Shown here piece after piece: positions 61,274 to 64,000 of a DNA stretch of 64,000 nucleotides. The stretch is from Elusimicrobiota bacterium (GTDB lineage Bacteria > CG03 > SLGR01 > JAFGSA01): the NCBI GenBank assembly GCA_016934855.1, contig JAFGSA010000026.1, positions 1 through 64,000 of the forward strand. The letters run 5' to 3'. A program made the position numbers and the translations under genes. The notes under the pieces are model-generated. The model worked only from the letters and a program-made list of their open reading frames with translations. It had not been told where the DNA came from and made no database searches. Each line of letters begins with the position of its first letter. Within the stretch, counting starts at the first letter, position 1.

Positions 61274-61855
61274 TTACTTAAGTCTCTCGAATATCCTTTT
61301 CCTGTATAATATTATCGATGAAAACTCAAGAGTGGACACGATCGAGCAGGCTTTCATGAGCGTCCGGGCTGCCGCGAACACACCATGACCCCTTATAATT
61401 ACGACCGGGTTCGCGTTAAGCTGGCCGGGCAGCACTTCGGCGACTTTCGATGAAGCGATACCGCCGTTCACCGAGATAACAGGCACGACAGGTATATAAA
61501 ATTTCCCTTCGGAATCCTCCAGTTCTATCCTGTCTGTATCGAAAGATAACGCGATCGCGGTAGGAGTGTGCGCGTGAACGACCGCGGTGTGATCCGTATT
61601 CATGTATATAGCCCTGTGGACATCTATTTCAACAGAAGGCTTTTTCTGAAAAATATTGCCCGCCGAGGGCGCGCGGCCGGGGTTTACCGGGGCGTTTACG
61701 ACATCACCGATACCAAGGTCACCCAGGACGCTGCCCGTAGCCGTAATAAAAATATCTTCGCCCTTTCTTACGCTCAGGTTGCCCGCGGAAACCGATACCA
61801 GCCCCTGCTCGAAAAGAAGCCTGCCTACACGGCTGAATTCCCTGTATATGCTCAT
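61274..61855 (-). CDS. Class II aldolase/adducin-family protein (OtnC-like)
   Basis: The protein is 193 residues. Its ATG (61855) directly follows the kinase stop (61856-61858). Family motifs are 'SAGNLSVR', 'TATGSVLGDL', 'VEIDVHRAIY', 'VVHAHTPTAIAL' (zinc-ligand histidines) and 'IIRGHGVFA' (third histidine). Class II aldolases cleave sugar phosphates using Zn2+. Partnered with an OtnK-type kinase, the likely job is decarboxylation of 3-oxo-tetronate 4-phosphate to dihydroxyacetone phosphate. The dehydrogenase and isomerase of that pathway are absent from the window, so L-fuculose- or ribulose-type phosphates or a salvage function remain possible. Confidence 0.85.
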   Translation of the reverse strand: MSIYREFSRVGRLLFEQGLVSVSAGNLSVRKGEDIFITATGSVLGDLGIGDVVNAPVNPGRAPSAGNIFQKKPSVEIDVHRAIYMNTDHTAVVHAHTPTAIALSFDTDRIELEDSEGKFYIPVVPVISVNGGIASSKVAEVLPGQLNANPVVIIRGHGVFAAARTLMKACSIVSTLEFSSIILYRKRIFERLK

Positions 61856-62938
61856 CTACCTGCCCCCCAGCAGCCTGGACAGACTTGTCAGCGCATCGGT
61901 CTGTCCGTACCCTCCGGATTTCAGGATGAAGTATTTTTTATCCGCTTCCGTGAGAGCTATTCCGGGAGCCATGGATTTTACCACATTAAGAGTCTTTATT
62001 CCCGCAGCAGCCATGAAACCATACGCGGTATCGCCCCCGTTAAGGATTACCCTGTCCATCTTGTTCTCCGTCCATAACTTATATGCCGCCTTGTTGAGCT
62101 TTTTCAGTATGCCTTCTTCCCTGAGCATCGGCGTCTTTATAAGAAGGTCTTTTGCCGGATCCAGGGGTTCCTTAATATCTTCGGCTATGATGCTGGCGGA
62201 CCCGTTTTCCTCCCAGTATTTGACCTGTTCAAGACTTATCGGGTTTAAGCTCCCGCTTATAACAAGAACTGGTCCCGGAGACAGCGCTATAGGCTGTACT
62301 TTCCTGTTTGCAGTCAGCCAGGAATCAGCCAGATATCCCGCAAACGCGGCGGCGCCGGCAAATACGTTTCCCTTGATACCGCGGCTCATATTTTCAAGGT
62401 CTTCGTTGGTCGCGGCATCCTTCACGTCGATCCTGCCGGAATCTTTCATCTGGAGCTCTATTATCTTCCTTATCTCGGAATTACATGATTCGCAGCCGGT
62501 ATCCTTTGCGTACGGCGTCTCTTCGAGCCTTTCACCCAGGACATAATGCACCCCGCCTATCGTGGTCTTTCCCATATCAGGAAAGGCTGCACAGAAAGGT
62601 ATGCTCTCGGCCCCCAGTTCATCGGCGAACACCTCGAGTTCGGCGCCCAGGTTTCCCCTCAGCGTAGAATCAATCTTTTTGTAGAAATATTCGGCATTCC
62701 ACGCTTTCAGCAGGATTACGGCTTTTTTCACGCTCTTTACCGCCTTGTTCCGGCTGATATCCCTGCTGTTCGTATTTATTATCCATACTTCTGCGCCGTC
62801 GGGAGTCTCTTTAACACTCTCGACACCGGTACTGATGACTGCTTTCAGCCCGCGGCCGGCAAACTGCGCGCCGACATCGCCGGCCCCGGTAAGATCATCC
62901 GATATTACACCTATCCTCGGTGAATATTTTTCGTTCAT
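61856..62938 (-). CDS. Four-carbon acid sugar kinase, OtnK/DtnK family (DUF1537)
   Basis: The protein is 360 residues. The start ATG at 62938 overlaps the metG stop as TAATG. The N-terminal substrate domain begins 'GVISDDLTGAGDVGAQFA' and contains 'KKIDSTLRGNLG'. The C-terminal nucleotide domain has 'VISGSLNPISLEQ', 'LNGGDTAYG' and 'LKSGGYG'. These define the DUF1537 family, which phosphorylates D-threonate, D-erythronate or 3-oxo-tetronates with ATP. At 360 residues it is a little short for the family (about 400-430). Coupling to the aldolase gene downstream suggests a two-step catabolic or detoxification module. Confidence 0.88.
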   Translation of the reverse strand: MNEKYSPRIGVISDDLTGAGDVGAQFAGRGLKAVISTGVESVKETPDGAEVWIINTNSRDISRNKAVKSVKKAVILLKAWNAEYFYKKIDSTLRGNLGAELEVFADELGAESIPFCAAFPDMGKTTIGGVHYVLGERLEETPYAKDTGCESCNSEIRKIIELQMKDSGRIDVKDAATNEDLENMSRGIKGNVFAGAAAFAGYLADSWLTANRKVQPIALSPGPVLVISGSLNPISLEQVKYWEENGSASIIAEDIKEPLDPAKDLLIKTPMLREEGILKKLNKAAYKLWTENKMDRVILNGGDTAYGFMAAAGIKTLNVVKSMAPGIALTEADKKYFILKSGGYGQTDALTSLSRLLGGR

Positions 62939-64000
62939 TATTTAACCTCTTTTTTGGGAAACAACGGGTCCCCCTTCTTTATCCGGCTGAAATCCGTCTC
63001 GATGTCTATATCCAGGATTTCTTCTTCCTTCAGTCCCTCTATTCCCATCTGAACGCGCATCTTCCGGGACGCGCCCGGCATAAACGGATAAATAAATCCC
63101 GATACGATCCTTAAAAATTGAAACCAGGTGCTGAGGCACCCGTTCAAGGCCCGAGTATCGTTCTTTGCCAGTTCCCAGGGTTTTTTATCTTCAATATCAC
63201 GGTTGACAGCCCTTACCATCAGCCAGATCTTTTCCAGCACTGAATAGAAATCCAGTCTCTCATAGTCATCTATGAAAGCGAACAGAATATCTTCTCTTTT
63301 ATACTCTTTTTTACCATATTCGCTGCCGGTTGTAAATGTCATGTAATCCGTCTTTCTCGCAGCTTTTCCGTCATAGCACGCATCGTACTTCAGTATCATG
63401 CTCAGCACCCTGCTCAGGAGGTTTCCCAGCTCATTGGCCAGTTCGGTCTCGTATGTCTTTTTGAACCCGGCATAGGAAAAACTGGCGTCCTTTCCGAACA
63501 GGGAATTCCTGAAAAGATAGAACCTGAACGCGTCTGTGCCGAATTCCCCGACAAGATCGAGAGGGTCCACCACATTCCCCAGGGACTTGCTCATCTTCTC
63601 ATCTTCTGTCATCCACCAGCCGTGGGCGAATATCCTTTTGGGGAGGCTGTAGCCGAGCGCCAGCAGCATGGAAGACCAGTACACGGAATGCGTAGTAAGG
63701 ATGTCCTTGCCTATCAGGTGGCAGGTCGCGGGCCACCACCGGACATCGCCGGGCATAATATACCTGGTCGCTGAATAATAGTTGATCAGGGCATCGAACC
63801 ATACATACGTGACGTAATCCCTGTCAAAAGGGATCTCGATACCCCATGAAAGCCTTGCCTTGGGCCTTGATATACAGAGATCTTCAAGCCTGTTGTTCTT
63901 TAAAAACCCCAGCACTTCGTTACGGCGCACATCCGGCATTATGTAGCCGGGATTAGCCTCGATATGGCTTATGAGCGCCTGCTGGTATTTCGACATCAGG
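62938..64000 (-). CDS. metG: Methionyl-tRNA synthetase, C-terminal part (5' end outside window)
   Basis: The reading frame is open at the right edge, so the N-terminus with the HIGH motif is missing. At least 354 codons are visible. Features include 'SRPKARLSWGIEIPFD', 'YVWFDALINYYSA', 'HLIGKDILTTHSVYWSSMLLA', the 'EKMSKSLGNVVDPL' signature (KMSKS loop) and the alpha-helical anticodon-binding domain with 'NRDIEDKKPWELAK'. It charges tRNA-Met. There is no C-terminal tRNA-binding (EMAP/Trbp111) domain: the protein ends 'DPLFPKKEVK', a common end for forms lacking it. The stop overlaps the kinase ATG. Confidence 0.96.
   Translation of the reverse strand, partial: LMSKYQQALISHIEANPGYIMPDVRRNEVLGFLKNNRLEDLCISRPKARLSWGIEIPFDRDYVTYVWFDALINYYSATRYIMPGDVRWWPATCHLIGKDILTTHSVYWSSMLLALGYSLPKRIFAHGWWMTEDEKMSKSLGNVVDPLDLVGEFGTDAFRFYLFRNSLFGKDASFSYAGFKKTYETELANELGNLLSRVLSMILKYDACYDGKAARKTDYMTFTTGSEYGKKEYKREDILFAFIDDYERLDFYSVLEKIWLMVRAVNRDIEDKKPWELAKNDTRALNGCLSTWFQFLRIVSGFIYPFMPGASRKMRVQMGIEGLKEEEILDIDIETDFSRIKKGDPLFPKKEVK

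Noticed and set aside
1..64000. tRNA or rRNA genes, transposases, prophage genes
   Set aside because: None were recognised. The gaps are short and AT-rich and did not show cloverleaf or conserved rRNA segments on reading.

Overview
Every gene supported here lies on the minus strand, so the window reads from right to left. The organism is most likely an uncultivated, diderm (Gram-negative-type) bacterium. The evidence is lipoprotein and Sec signal peptides, an O-antigen-ligase-type membrane protein, a PEGA protein and HtrA. The combination of a colossal Ig-like repeat protein with an MfnB-type furan synthase beside a UbiA prenyltransferase and a radical SAM protein points to Candidatus Omnitrophota or a PVC-like relative. 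That taxonomic call is inference: no rRNA gene or taxonomic marker was examined.

Positions 1-38265 are one uninterrupted reading frame of at least 12,755 codons. It starts with a signal peptide at 38265 and runs off the left edge with no stop, giving an exported protein above about 1.3 MDa. After a sialidase/propeller-like head and two IPT/TIG-like domains it consists of about 100 Ig-like units in three families. By my count the order is A7-B6-A7-B6-A15-B6-A38-B1-C15. A signal-peptide-bearing HEAT-repeat protein ends two bases before the giant gene's ATG and is probably co-translated with it. A small exported protein with its own promoter precedes these two.

Positions 39705-45859 form a tightly overlapping six-gene cluster: B12-type radical SAM protein, UbiA prenyltransferase with an extra membrane domain, MfnB (furan phosphate synthase), a DUF2284 metal-binding protein, an MfnE-like amino-acid kinase and a HAD-phosphatase/uridine-kinase-like fusion. 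Together they suggest synthesis of a furan-containing, possibly prenylated, cofactor or lipid. This is the best candidate in the window for an undescribed pathway.

Positions 45903-54153 carry information-processing genes: mfd, a NUDIX hydrolase, a UvrD/PcrA helicase interrupted by a 362-residue intein, a four-helix-bundle S23/IVS-type protein, and a TrmA/RlmCD-family RNA methyltransferase. Every intergenic gap from 48.9 to 54.4 kb contains imperfect arrays of a 7-bp repeat (GTGTAAN or its complement), often as inverted pairs. Positions 54367-61188 are an envelope operon: coiled-coil membrane protein, PEGA protein, GH57-like lipoprotein with a glucodextranase-C-type module, HtrA protease and an O-antigen-ligase/TPR protein, with a good promoter at 61238-61266. 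The right end holds the 3' part of metG followed by overlapping OtnK-type kinase and class II aldolase genes.
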